Assembly (NCBI RefSeq): GCF_007655135.1
Contig: NC_045129.1
Span: forward strand, 23,038,274-23,102,273
DNA from: Punica granatum
Lineage: Eukaryota; Streptophyta; Magnoliopsida; Myrtales; Lythraceae
DNA length: 64,000 bases
Direction: 5' to 3'
Shown in pieces: positions 51,650 through 62,016 of the stretch. Under the pieces are notes generated by a model. That model was not told where the DNA came from. It was given only the letters and a program-made list of their open reading frames with translations, and searched no databases. Position 1 is the first letter of the stretch; the number at the start of each line of letters is the position of its first letter. A program made the translations under genes and the position numbers.

Positions 51650-51860
51650 TGAAGCAGGAATTTGAAACCGGGATGGACCCGAGCAGGAATTTGAAACCGG
51701 GATGGACCCGAACATGAATTTGAAACCGGGATGGACCCGAATAAGAACTTGAAACCGGGATGGACCCGAACAGGGATTTGAAACCGGGATGGACCCAAAC
51801 AGGGATTTGAAACCGGGATGGACCCGAACAGGAATTTGAAAACTGGGATAGACCCGAGAC
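51650..51860. repeat. 29-bp tandem repeat, about 7 copies, in element B
   Basis: The unit is gaaaccgggatggacccgaa followed by caggaattt, with variants. It abuts the 41-bp array and shares the gggatggacccgaa core, so both arrays probably grew from the same short sequence. Confidence 0.85.
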
Positions 51861-52486
51861 ACTTGCTCGGGGATCGCGTAAAGCTTCAGGCGATGTGGTT
51901 TGCTTGGCGTTGGGCTTGGATTGCATCACGTGCGGCAGCTGATGATGACCTTCCATCGTTTGTCCGTCTTTAAACATCGTCGGCTTGGGCGGTGTGACGC
52001 ATCCCTCGACGACTTCCGGCGCCTTGAGAGCACGACCTGCCGCATGAAGCAGACATGAATCCGTCGGCGGGGAGCATCCCTTGGGGTTCCCGATCGCATC
52101 TGCACGTAGGAAAGAAAAGCCTACAAAGGATGTCAGCCGCGTGAAATCGTTGAGACTACGATGCGTAAAAGGAATCTATGTAAAGATGTGTTGGGGACAT
52201 GATATTGGTGGCCATTTGGAAGGCGGCCGTGTCCTTATCGGAGAATGGCTTTTCTGAGACGGGTAACCCGTAGAAATATGTGCATAAAGGTAAAGGGAGG
52301 GATCTTATGGGATCCTCCAAGTCAAGGATACGTCGATTCGACCCCATTCCGGGGCGAGTCTCGAGCCTGGAGAGTCGAAGAGAGTTTGCTTGAGTCGGAG
52401 AATGCCGAACCACTACTCGATGTAGCTTCACGGAGAAGTGTTGCCTTTCTTTCGTGGTCGAGCCGACGTTGTCCCCTAACTTTTGC
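51861..52486. other. Noncoding 3' region of element B
   Basis: The stretch between the minisatellites and the hairpin cluster shows no domain-bearing frame on either strand. Confidence 0.5.
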
Positions 52487-52760
52487 CTAGGCCGCGAGAT
52501 GCGTGATAACCTAGCGGGGTATTTTATTTAATTTTTCTCACATGAATGCTCACCTTTTGCTACGGTCCCCCCATGTTTGGGCGGGATCGCATCCCTCGGG
52601 TCCTCTAACTTTTGCCTAGGCCGCCCTTTGAGGGTTTTCGACCTAGCAAGGAAGTGATTTATGCTCTCCTTTTGCTGCGACTCCCCTTTGCGGGATTTTA
52701 AGTCGTGCCACTCGTTCCCTAGCTTTTGCCTAGGCCGCCTCGAGGAGGTTTTTGACCTAG
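52487..52760 (-). other. Cluster of five hairpin modules in element B
   Basis: Modules at about 52487-52513, 52562-52589, 52615-52646, 52677-52706 and 52728-52760 each have an outer stem (TAGG/CCTA type alternating with CGGTC/GATCG or GCGACT/AGTCGT type) and usually an inner stem (CCC/GGG, CCTC/GAGG). Openings are either gcttttgcctaggccg or ccttttgctNcg. Stem bases differ between modules but stay paired. The cluster starts about 130 bases after the integrase stop. Confidence 0.7.
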
Positions 52761-52895
52761 CGGGAGATTTATTTTTTTTCTCAAGAAGGTTTTACATTGG
52801 ACAAATGGCGGGAGTTAGCACTCGTGCATGTGAACAGAAATGTCTTACAATGAAACGGGCGCGAGGCCCGGCAAACGAAAAGCAAACACGAATTG

Positions 52896-54125
52896 TCATG
52901 GATAATACTTCTTGATGGTGTCGGCGTTGACGGGAAAGGCATTTTCGGTGCCGTCCATATCGCTCAGAATGACTGCTCCCCCGGAGAAAGTCTCTTTGAA
53001 GACGAAGGGCCCGTCGTATTTGTACGAGAACTTCCCTCGAGAATCGGGTGCGACATGTAAGACCTTTCTCAAGACAAGGTCACCGGGACTGAACTCTCGG
53101 TGACGGACCTAGGTGTTGAATGCTCGAGCCATCCTCTGTTGGTAGCACTGTTCGTGGCATAGTGCCTTTAGCCTTTTCTTGTCAATGAGGTTTAACTGCT
53201 CGTATCGTTGTTTTGCCCACTCCGCTTTTGCAAGTTCGGCCTCGGCAAGGATTCTCATGGAAGGGATCTCGACCTCAATTGGGAGGATTGCCTCCATGCC
53301 ATAGACCAGGGAGTACGGGGTTGCCCCGGTTGAAGTCCGTATGGATGTTCGGTACGCCAAGAGTGCATAGGGGAGCATCTCGTGCCAATCCTTGTAATTC
53401 ACCGTCAATTTTTTGATGTTCTTCTTGATGTTCTTATTTGCCGCCTCCACCGCACCGTTCATTTGGGGATGATATGGGGTGGAGTTGCGGTGTCGGATTT
53501 TGAATTGTGTACAGAGCTCATCAATGACCTTGTTGCTCTGATTCTTGGCGTTGTCCGTGATGATCGTCGCAGGGATCCCGTACCGGGCGATGACGTCACG
53601 TCTGAGAAAACGGGCCACGGCTTTTGCGGTGACCGACGCGAGAGTGATAGCCTCGATCCACTTGGTGAAGTAGTCAATTGCCACCAAGATGAACGTGTGT
53701 CCGTTAGACGCTTTGGGGTTGATCGGGCCAATCACGTCCATCCCCCACATTGAGAAAGGCCACGGGGCTGTCATAGGGCGTAGCTCGTTGGGTGGCGCTT
53801 TAATCTGATCGGCGTACACTTGGCATCGGTGGCAATGCCTGAGTCTCCATGGTAGACCAATGATAGCCTAAGCGCATAATCTTTTTGGCGAGCATGAGGC
53901 CATTCATATAAGGTCCACAATTTCCTCCATGCACTTCTTCCATAAGACATCGCGATTCGTGTTCGTCGATGCACCGGAGGAGCGTGGAATCAAAGGAACG
54001 GCGATATAGTATCTCGCCACTCAGAAAGTAGTGCATCGCGAGGCGTCTGAGCGTCTTTCGATCGCGGCGATCGGCGAACGGGGGATATTGGCCCGTTTGC
54101 AAGAAGTTCCTGTTGTCTTGTACCA
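52896..54125 (-). pseudogene. Integrase region of element B pol (broken)
   Basis: Integrase inserts the element's DNA into the host genome. The N-terminal zinc-binding part (54125-53850) shows LMEEVHGGNCGPYMNG, where the second His of the HHCC finger is expected at the Tyr of CGPY, then CHRCQ in another frame after a small deletion near 53850. The catalytic core (53819-53112) keeps the DDE triad in WGMDVIG, ITDNAKN and NGAVEAAN. An in-frame TAG at 53109-53111 then cuts off the C-terminal domain, which continues in the same frame through KFSYKYDGPF (GPY/F-type module) to the stop at 52896. Two of these changes, the Tyr and the TAG, are single-base. The protein cannot be made intact from this copy. 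Confidence 0.9.
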
Positions 54126-55128
54126 CGGCTTCGCTTCGGACGCTTCAATTGCGTTGCAGTGGGCCGGGCCTTTGGCCACTTCGATTTCGAGAGGTTCGAT
54201 GATGTTCCCCTCTGAGATACTCGCCATAGATGCGAGTGTTGCGAGTGCGTCCGAGAACTGATTCTTCACGCGTGGAGTATAGGTGAATGAGACCTTCTCA
54301 AAGTTCTTCGCCAATTCCTCAAGGTACTCATGGTACGGGACTAACTTCGCGTCTTTTGTCTTCCATTGCCCCAGTGTTTGGAAGATTGTGAGCATGGAGT
54401 CACCGAATACCTCTAGCTCCTTCACCTTGAAATCGATCGCCGCTTGCAAACCGAGGATGCACGCCTCGTACTCGGCCACATTATTGATACAGGAGAAATC
54501 CACTTTCGCAGCGACTGGATAATGACGCCCGTCCGAGGATATCAAAACTGCCCCAACTCCGGATCCCACGGAATTGACAGCCCCGTCGAAGTACATCTTC
54601 CATGTTGGCTCCTCTTTCTCTTCATCCACCTGGAGGATCCCTTCATCTGGGAAATCCGTGTTAATCGGCGTGTCGTCGTCGATCAGGAATTCTGCCAGGT
54701 GGTCGGCAATTGCTTGTCCCTTGACAGACGTGTGGGGCACGTACTCTATGTCGTATTCTGTCAGCTGACAGCTCCATTTTGCGACGTTCCTCATAGAGGA
54801 GGGGCTATCAAGCAAATACTGCAAGGGATCAGCTTTTGACAGCAAGCGGATTGTGTGATAGAGCGTGTACTGTCGGAGCCTTTGCATGACCCATACCAAC
54901 GCGCAACACATCTTCTCGATCTTCGGATAATTGGATTCCTCTTCAGTGAACTTCTTGCTCAAGTAATATATCGCCCTTTCCGTGCGTGTCAACTCGTCTT
55001 CTTGCCCTAGCATGCACCCTAAGGATTGTCGGCATACCGTGAGGTATAAAATGAGGGGTCGATTCAGCATGGGTGGTACCAATAACGGCGGCTGAATTAG
55101 GTAGGCATTGATGGTGTCGAAGGCCTTC
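54027..55128 (-). pseudogene. Dual RNase H region of element B pol
   Basis: Two RNase H domains follow reverse transcriptase. The first (about 55080-54690) is the standard gypsy domain, recognised by ERAIYYLSKKF and EKMCCALVW; the stretch where the first catalytic Asp is usually found reads LYLTVCRQSLG and has none. The second (about 54590-54260) is the archaeal-type domain typical of Tat elements, with MYFDGAVNSVGSGVGAVL, AEYEACILGL, VFGDSMLTI and NQFSDALATLA, so its acidic residues are all present. RNase H removes the RNA strand during reverse transcription. A one-base deletion near 55128 separates it from reverse transcriptase and another near 54112 from integrase. The loss in the first domain fits the published view that the second takes over in this lineage. 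Confidence 0.9.
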
Positions 55129-56318
55129 TACACTCGTGGTCCCACTCCATCGCTGCATTCTTGCGGAGCAAACGAAAGAGCGGTTGGCACTTATCTGTCA
55201 GGTTCGCGATGAAGCGCGCAATGTAGTTCAGCCGCCCCAAGAAGCCACGTACCTCTCGAACCGTTGACGGCGGGGAAAGCTCTTTGATCGCCATGATCTT
55301 GTCCGGATCCACTTCGATACCGTGCTCGCTGACCACGAAACCTAGCGGCTTTCCTGATCGGGCACCAAATGTGCATTTTGCTGGATTAAGCCGGAGTTTG
55401 TATTCTTTCAAGCGATCGAAAAGGCGCTTCAGGTTGATAAGGTGGTCTTCTCCCTCTTTAGACTTGGCGATCATGTCATCGACATATACCTCGACTTCTT
55501 TGTGCATCATGTCGTGGAACAATGTGACCATAGCCCTCTGATAAGTTGCCCCTGTGTTCTTGAGGCCGAAAGACATAACGCGGTAGCAAAAGGTTCCCCA
55601 CATCGTAGTGAACGTCGTCTTAAGCTTGTCCTCTTCGGCCATCCGGATTTGATTGTATCCGGAGAAGTCGTCCATGAAAGAGAACTGGGCGTGACGTGCC
55701 ATATTGTCGACCAGGACGTCGATGTGTGGCAAGGGGAAATTGTCCTTAAGGTTAACTTTGTTGAGGTCTCGGTAGTCGGCGCAGACTCGGACCCTTCCAT
55801 CATTCTTTTCCACCGGCACAATGTTCGCCACCCACTCGAAATAGTTGCAGACTTCGAGGAACCCCGCGTTGATCTGTTTGATGACCTCTTTTTTTATGCG
55901 GAGGAGAAGGCTAGCCCGTTGTCGTCGTAACTGTTGGCGCTTGGGCGGGAATTTCTCAGTGTCGAGTGGAAGGAAGTGCTCGACTATTGAGAGGTCTAAG
56001 CCGTGCATGTCAGCATAGGACCAGGCGAAGACCTCTTGATATTCCTTCAGGAAGTCGATCATCCGAGTCCGCTGCGTAGGGTCGAGGGCTGTCCCAATCT
56101 TCAAGGTGCGGGGCTCTTCTTCGGTGCCCACATTGATCTCTTCTGTTGGCTCGACCGAGGTGATTTGATGGTCCTCGAGGCGGCGCAAACTCTCTTCTAA
56201 CTCGGGCACTTGACTGTCCTCGGGAAGCCCTTCCCCAAAGTATACGAGTTGGAGTTCACCGAGGTGCTCTTGGAATAGGTTCGAATCGAAGTGTCGAGGA
56301 TTTGGATTCGAGTGGAGC
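55128..56318 (-). pseudogene. Reverse transcriptase region of element B pol
   Basis: Minus-strand frame from the candidate splice acceptor at 56318 to the frameshift near 55128. It copies the element RNA into DNA inside the virus-like particle. Motifs in order are VCADYRDLNKVNL, FSFMDDFSGYNQI (first catalytic Asp), MSFGLKNTGATYQR, VEVYVDDMIAKS (YVDD active site), LRLNPAKCTFG and FLGRLNYIARFI (start of the connection). The catalytic set is intact and no internal stop is present between 56318 and 55128, so this is the best-preserved segment. The usual Ala of the FGLKN-AGATYQR box is Thr here. It shares its frame with the segment upstream of the candidate intron. Confidence 0.93.
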
Positions 56319-56591
56319 CTGGAAATTTGAGAGAATTGCCTTAGAAAATTTATAGTGTTGCGAAATAGAGAATAGGAAAAGGAGATGAAACGCAAGGGAA
56401 TTCAAAAAATGCGTGAGAGATAATGTGAACATAAATTTTCTAAGGCAATTCTCTCAAATTTCCAGGCTCCACTCGAATCCAAATTTCATTGATAATGTGA
56501 ACATAAAGCCATAATAGAAACCCCTCTCCCATCGTGTGGCGCATGGCTATGCCGACACGCGGGGAACATCTTATACATAGATAGGCCATAC
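56319..56591 (-). other. Candidate intron between protease and reverse transcriptase
   Basis: The donor is GATGT|GTATGG at 56592/56591 and the acceptor TCAAATTTCCAG|GC at 56319/56318, 273 bp and a multiple of three. Unspliced RNA meets a stop at 56486-56488, ending Gag-Pro; spliced RNA continues in frame into reverse transcriptase, and the residues across the joint fit the conserved linker of Tat elements. Ogre elements are known to have an intron here. The intron holds a perfect 54-bp inverted repeat (56300-56353 and 56431-56484) that covers the acceptor, and 17-bp direct repeats at 56419-56435 and 56491-56507. Confidence 0.75.
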
Positions 56592-57480
56592 ACATCGGCA
56601 ATCACAGCCGAGTAGCGCGGGACTGAGGTCCAGTTATCAAGCTCCTCATTTTCCTGCGCCAAGCGGATGTGAACCCCTGAAGGAATCTCCTCGGTGACGG
56701 CGTACACGGCTGACGGAGCTGCGGGAGTGTCGTCGGAGTCCGAGGAAGGGCCTTCAAGGGCGCCCCCGATAGTGTGTGAGGGCCCGGGGAAGAAGTGGGA
56801 TAGCGGGGGGACTGGAGTGCCCCTGTTGAGCCTCCCATAGTATGCGGCGAGGCGGTGAAGATGGTTGCCCCTGCGGGCCTCGATGATTTCATGACAGGAG
56901 GGGCGAAAGCCGAGTCCCCTCCTGTGCCTGTACTCCTCGATTTCAATAGGGCGGCTGATCCCTTGTCCTCACGCCCCGAGGCCGGTGCCGGGAATGTAAT
57001 TGTTGCGCAGGAGAACCTTCCGTAATCTCGAATGACGGAGATGGTTTCAAATGAATGGAACGGGAGGTTTTCATCATCCCCGACGCTGATGTAGGGCACC
57101 GCCGTCTCCTTGTAGATGGCGTAGTCCTCCTCTCCTTTCACCGTGATGAGCTTCTCCTCGACGATGAATTTCAGCCTTTGGTGGAGAGAAGAGGGGACGA
57201 CGCCGGCCGAGTGGATCCAGAGCCTCCCGAGCAACAGGCTGAACGCGTTCGGGATGTCGAGCACCTGGAATGTGATGCTGAACGAGCACGGGCCAACATC
57301 TATGAGGAGGTCGATCTCCCCGTTCACCTCCCTACGTGAGCCGTCGAAGGCTCGGACCGCTGTTTTGCTCGGGCGGACTCGGTTGAGGTCCACATTCATC
57401 TGCTTCAAGGTGATCACCGAGCAAACGTTGAGCGTGGACCCATTGTCAATCATGACCCGGCCGATGATGTAGTTGTTGCA
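56592..57480 (-). pseudogene. Aspartic protease and G-patch-like region of element B
   Basis: The protease cleaves the Gag-Pol polyprotein. The active-site loop reads MIDNGSTLNV (Asp codon near 57446), with Asn instead of Ser/Thr or Gly after the Asp, a form common in Tat elements, followed by FSLLLGRLWIHSAG, the second conserved block of retroviral-type proteases. About 57020 the frame shifts; in the new frame a Gly-rich GTGLGARGQG motif (about 56970-57000) resembles the G-patch found after protease in Tat and some retroviral polyproteins, and the frame stays open to the intron donor at 56591. The shift would prevent a Pro-Pol fusion even if splicing worked. Confidence 0.8.
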
Positions 57481-60204
57481 TTTGCAGACAATATGTAAGG
57501 CCCGTGAATGTGACCAACCTTCGGACGGGAGCTTGTCGTCCGAGAACGAGATGGTGTTGGAGAAGATGGAACCGACAGTCTCCTCTATCCTATCGGGAGG
57601 CGTTTCCTTCGGGACCTGTGCCGCGGTCAGTACCCAGAGGAGGGCTTCTCGGTGAGGTTCCGAGCCGAGGAGAAGGGCAAGCAAAGAGATGTGGGCCGGG
57701 GACTTGGCCATTTGTTCGACCACTTTGTATTCGCTCGCCTTCACGATCTTCATGAATGCTTCGGCTTCCTCCTCGGTCACCTTTTTGGACGGAAAAGGCG
57801 AGCTTTCGGGCGCCGCCCCGACTTCAGCGGCGAGCGCCTTCCCTTTGTCCTTGGCTGCCGGGTTCTCGTACACCCGCCCCAAACGTGTCACCCCCATGAC
57901 ACTGAACTGCTGCTCGACACTCCCGATACTTCCTTCATAGGTCCAGGGGACCTTACTGTCTGCATACGGTTCTCGTGCGGGGATATCTACGACGAATGGA
58001 GTCGACGAGGCCATGTGCCCTGCGAATCCGACCGTGGGTTCCTCGGGAGTGTAGTCGATCACGAAGGGAAGGGGGTTGTTCTGCGCGTCCTTGTCCTTCC
58101 CCGAGGCGCATATGGAGATCATGTTGATGGAAGGCCCCAGACTCGGCCTATGATCCGGGAGGGGGTTGGCTTGCACGTTCGGGGGCCTGACGGCGTTGAA
58201 GGTGAGCCTGTTGCTGTCAATCCTCCTCTGGATCTCGTCACGCAACCTCCAACAATTGTCGAGAGTATGCCCCGGCGCGCCCTGATGATACTCGCAACGC
58301 TTAGACTGATCTTGAGTGGACGGGTCAAAATTCGGGCCCGAGGATATCGGCTGAATCTGATTGCCCACCAGGAGTTGCCGATATATATGAGAGAGAGGAG
58401 CAGGCAGTGGTGTGTATTGTCTGTGGGGTCGGTTTTGCGTGCCGCCGGCCTGCGGACCCTGTGAAGTAGGGTTCTGTTGCGTCGGTGGAGGAGCTCTCGA
58501 CACCGAGGGTTTGGGTTGAGGGGGCTGAGCCGATGCGAGTGCGTAGTGGTCGTACGGTTGGGAGGTCATTGGTGGCGGGACCGGCGGAGCCAAGTAGTAA
58601 ATCGATTGAGGCTGGTGTTGTGGGGGCGGAGGGAAGTAGGTAGGAGCGGTGGTCGGTGTGGTCGTGAGATTCACCGAATATTGCTGGGACGCCTGATGTG
58701 CCGTATTGACGGCGTTCACTGAAACTTCCTTCCTTCTCCTTTCGTCGGAAGATGACGACGTTGCGGGGACCTTCTTCGATGACTCCTCTCCTTTACTGGC
58801 GGGGCCCTCCATCCTTCCGAGCTTGATCCCCAAATCAAGCTTTTTCCCGACCTCGATGAGGTCGGAGAACGACGAAGTGTGGGCCAACAGGTGTGACTAG
58901 TACACTCCCCTCAGTGTGGAGTGAAACAACTGGATTTGTTGCGCTTCACTGATCGGAGGGATGTGTTTCGCTGCTTGGGCACGCCACTTAGTGGCGTATT
59001 CCTCGAACCTTTGGCCCTGCGCCATTTCTTTTGTGCTCAGCTCCAGGAGGGTGGGAGGCGATTTCGCGCAATATTGGTATTGGTCGATAAACTTCCGGGA
59101 GAGGTCTTCCCACGTCGGAATGTCCTCGGCTCTCAATGACATGAACCAATCGAGGGCGGATCCCGACAGGCTGTCTTGGAAGGAGTGGATGACAAACTCC
59201 TCGTACTCCCAATATTGTAGCATCTTTCCCCGGTAATGGCGAAGGTGGTGTCGCGAATCTGTCGTGCCTTCGTAGGTCTTGAACTCCGGGATCCTGAACT
59301 TCGAGGGCAGCCGCATGCCCGGGAATAGACTACAGTCGCCGTAACGCGCATCGGGTCAAGCATCACTCGCTTGTAGGGCTCGTATCGTCTCCTCCATTCG
59401 CTTCAATCTACGTTCTTGTTCGGCGTCAGCCTCGGGGAAGAAGTGCGTTGGTGAGGCGAACTGGACCGCGCGAGTCGGCGTGCCTAGTTCGAGGAAGGTG
59501 GTGTTTATAGGGGGCGGTGCCTGATAAGAGAGGCCGACATGGGGCTGAAAAGACGGGTACGGAGGAAGTTCCGCGGCTTGAGGGTGAGTCGAAACAGGTG
59601 CACTTGATACCGGGAAGACCATCGGTGGAGGCACTGTATAGGCCGCGGCTGGGACCGGTATAGAGATAGGAGGATGTGCGGACAGGGCCTGCTCCGAGGA
59701 CAGGAATGTCGCCGGTGGAAGAGGGACAGTCGTGGGGGCCGGTGGTGGCGGATATGGGCTGGTGAAAGGGTGAGCCATGAACGTATGCAGTGTTGGTGGT
59801 GCGAGCGCATCCATGTTCTCCGGGGCTTGAGTCGGTGGAACCCAAGGAGTCGAGTCGACTGTTGGCCCTTGTCCCGGTGGAGGCGTGGAGCTCGAGGATG
59901 CACGGTTTGGTCCTCTAAGCAGGGCGAGCAGTTCCGCCATGTTGGCGGCCATTTGGTTGATCGTGCCCTTGAGTGCCGTGATGCGGGCTTGGTCATCGGA
60001 GGTGGATGATGTCAGTGAGACTGGTGGAAGGGGCGTCCCTGAAGACGTTGGGGGCGGGAGATGTGTCGGAGGGGCGCTCGAATACGCCGGGAGTATGCCT
60101 GCGGGAGTCGGAGGCGGCGGAGCGTGTGCCGGGGGTGGTTGAGAATGAGTCGGGACCGGTGGATTGACTTCTTCAGAGACATCGACTCGATCATCTTCTG
60201 CCAT
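57481..60204 (-). pseudogene. gag: Gag of element B (two in-frame stops)
   Basis: One frame runs from the ATG at 60204 into the protease, interrupted by TGA at 59356-59358 and TAG at 58897-58899. The capsid protein has a Pro-rich N-terminal region (about residues 15-280), a Gag core with RLPSKFRIPEFKTYEG, ALDWFMSLR and TLLELSTKEMAQGQRFEEY, then a Pro/Gln-rich segment and one zinc-binding motif, CEYHQGAPGHTLDNC. The TGA lies where a CGA Arg codon would fit, as expected from loss of methylated cytosine. The stops split Gag into an N-terminal piece, a core and a C-terminal nucleocapsid-protease piece. The exact Gag-protease boundary is not visible. Confidence 0.88.
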
Positions 60205-60517
60205 CCTAAGACGCTGACGAGTCGGGTAACGGTGGGACGCCAGTTGCGATCACCTAAATTCCAAGAGTGTGTAAGGGCAACATCAACATTTTGAGATGAT
60301 AAGTACGGAATAAATAAAGGGACATGATGTATGAGATGCATGAGTTTCTGAAATGCTAATGTCATTACATTGATTTGATTCGAGTTCCATAGTTTTGCAA
60401 AATACAACGTACGAAATAAAAGGAACATAAACGTAAAGCCGACATCCCTTTGCGCTCGGTGGCCGGTTGAGAGCGGCGTGGGTCCGAGCGAGGGCAAAAC
60501 GGGCGCGTGCGCTAATC
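60205..60517. other. Spacer between ORF1 and gag in element B
   Basis: This is an AT-rich spacer with no coding feature. It would be the 5' leader for Gag translation if ORF1 is translated from another transcript. Confidence 0.5.
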
Positions 60518-62016
60518 CTAGGGGTGAGAGATCTCGCGCGCCCTTGCACGCACTTGGTCCAACCTCGCGGTCAAACGGGCCATCTCCCTGTCTAAGTGCG
60601 CGACTCGGGCGCGTGATCGAGCTAACTCCGTCTGAAGCTCCCTGTAGTCCGCGACCTCCGCGCGAGAGTCGACGAGCTCACAACGAAGCCTATCTCGTTC
60701 CTCCCTGATGGCCCGTAGCTCTGCGCGCATAGCCGCTTGGGTAGAGCTTTCGGCTTCGGGAGCGGGGGTAGGTGCAGCTCGGGGAGTCGGGGTGGCCTGG
60801 GACCGTTGCGGGGATGTCGATCCCTGTGAATAGAACCGGGCCACGTATGCTGATGTGGCGGAGAATGCTCGCTCTTCGTCGGTGGGGTGCTCGGGGAAGT
60901 ACAGACGCTGTATGGTGCTAGCGTCCCGTTGACGATGGATCTCCCAAATCTGTAGGAATCTTGCGGGGGCCGTGGCGTAGAGTCGGCCCACTGGATGCGG
61001 TAGGGTAGGCGGTCCGCCTCGGCGGGAATGTCCTGTAAGCCGCCGAGTTGTCTGATTACTTGGCCGAGGAATATGAGTGTGCTCCCCAAATGGCTAAGAA
61101 GAGGGACTCCCACGATTCCGGGAAATCCTGTGATCATGGGGCCGCCGGGATTCCATCGAGCGACCCATAGGAACCGTGCGGGCGTCAACTCGCGCCAAAA
61201 GTGCCTCCATTCCAAGAAGCTGTGCTCGGGAGGTGGGATGACCGGTACCAGGCGCTCGATCAGCGAACGCTTGTCCGCGATGTAGGAGAAAGGGTGTGAT
61301 GAGCAAAAGGGGCGGACGTGTGCGAGAAGCCAAATCTGTAGTAGGTGCGGGGATCCTCTCATCCTGCCATGCCGAACCTCTCTAGCATAGTCTAGAGACC
61401 GAACGGTCTCGGCTAACAAAGCCTCCACGTAACTATGGCCTCCCACCGCTTGGAGGACGACTTGGGCTATAGCCCCGTCAATGAGGTTCGGCGAGTACGG
61501 GAACAAGAGAGTGCCGAAGACCAAGAGCAGGAATCCGTGGCATGCGTCGCGCTGGTAGGACGCCGTCGAAGGTGTCAATGCGCGGAGGAGCGTCCAATCG
61601 GAGAGCCACGCGATCCTGATGCCTTGATCCCATCCTTGATGAAGCTCTTGGTGGACGTCTTGGGTAGGTATGCCGAGAAGGTTGGAGAGCTGACTCCGAA
61701 TGGTTGCGAACGGGTTGGGCACAAAGATGCCTTGGGTCGTAGGCGTGGGCCTCTGGATGAGTGCTGTGTACTCCTCGATCGTAGGGGCTAACTCCGTCCC
61801 CTGAAAGTTGAATACTGCGTGCTCGGGGTCCCAAAACTCCATGGCGGTCCTCAAGAAGATCCAATCCACCGGAGTTTCCGTGAACATGACCATATCTCCG
61901 ATAATGCCCTGAATGAAGGCGTGATCCACCGGTCGGAGAGTCCTCCAAATGCGCATGATGTCTTGCCTTGGTGGTGTGATCGCTTCGAGTCTAAGAACGG
62001 GAGCCGGGCGGTCCAT
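60518..62016 (-). pseudogene. ORF1 protein of element B (frameshifted)
   Basis: An extra protein-coding region upstream of gag, about 500 codons, starting at the ATG at 62016. The frame is open to about 60990, where a one-base change moves it into the frame that ends at 60518. The N-terminal two thirds is a helical domain rich in Trp and Pro with blocks such as FWDPEHAVFNFQGTEL, PTIEEYTALIQRP and WRHFWRELTPARFLWV; this pattern is shared by ORF1 proteins of Ogre-like elements and many plant proteins of unknown function (plant mobile domain or DUF7745-like, from memory and not verified). The C-terminal third, after a Pro/Thr-rich linker, is a strong Arg/Glu/Leu coiled coil (REERDRLRCEL, LARSRARVAHLDREM). 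Its function is unknown. Confidence 0.8.

Noticed and set aside
50567..51860. Regularly spaced repeats that could suggest a CRISPR array
   Set aside because: The whole unit is repeated with no unique spacers, and the DNA is plant nuclear.
57652..58464. A 270-codon plus-strand frame
   Set aside because: Antisense shadow of the gag-protease region of element B.
60990..60995. Possible programmed frameshift in ORF1
   Set aside because: No slippery heptamer or downstream structure is evident; other parts of the element carry similar random indels.
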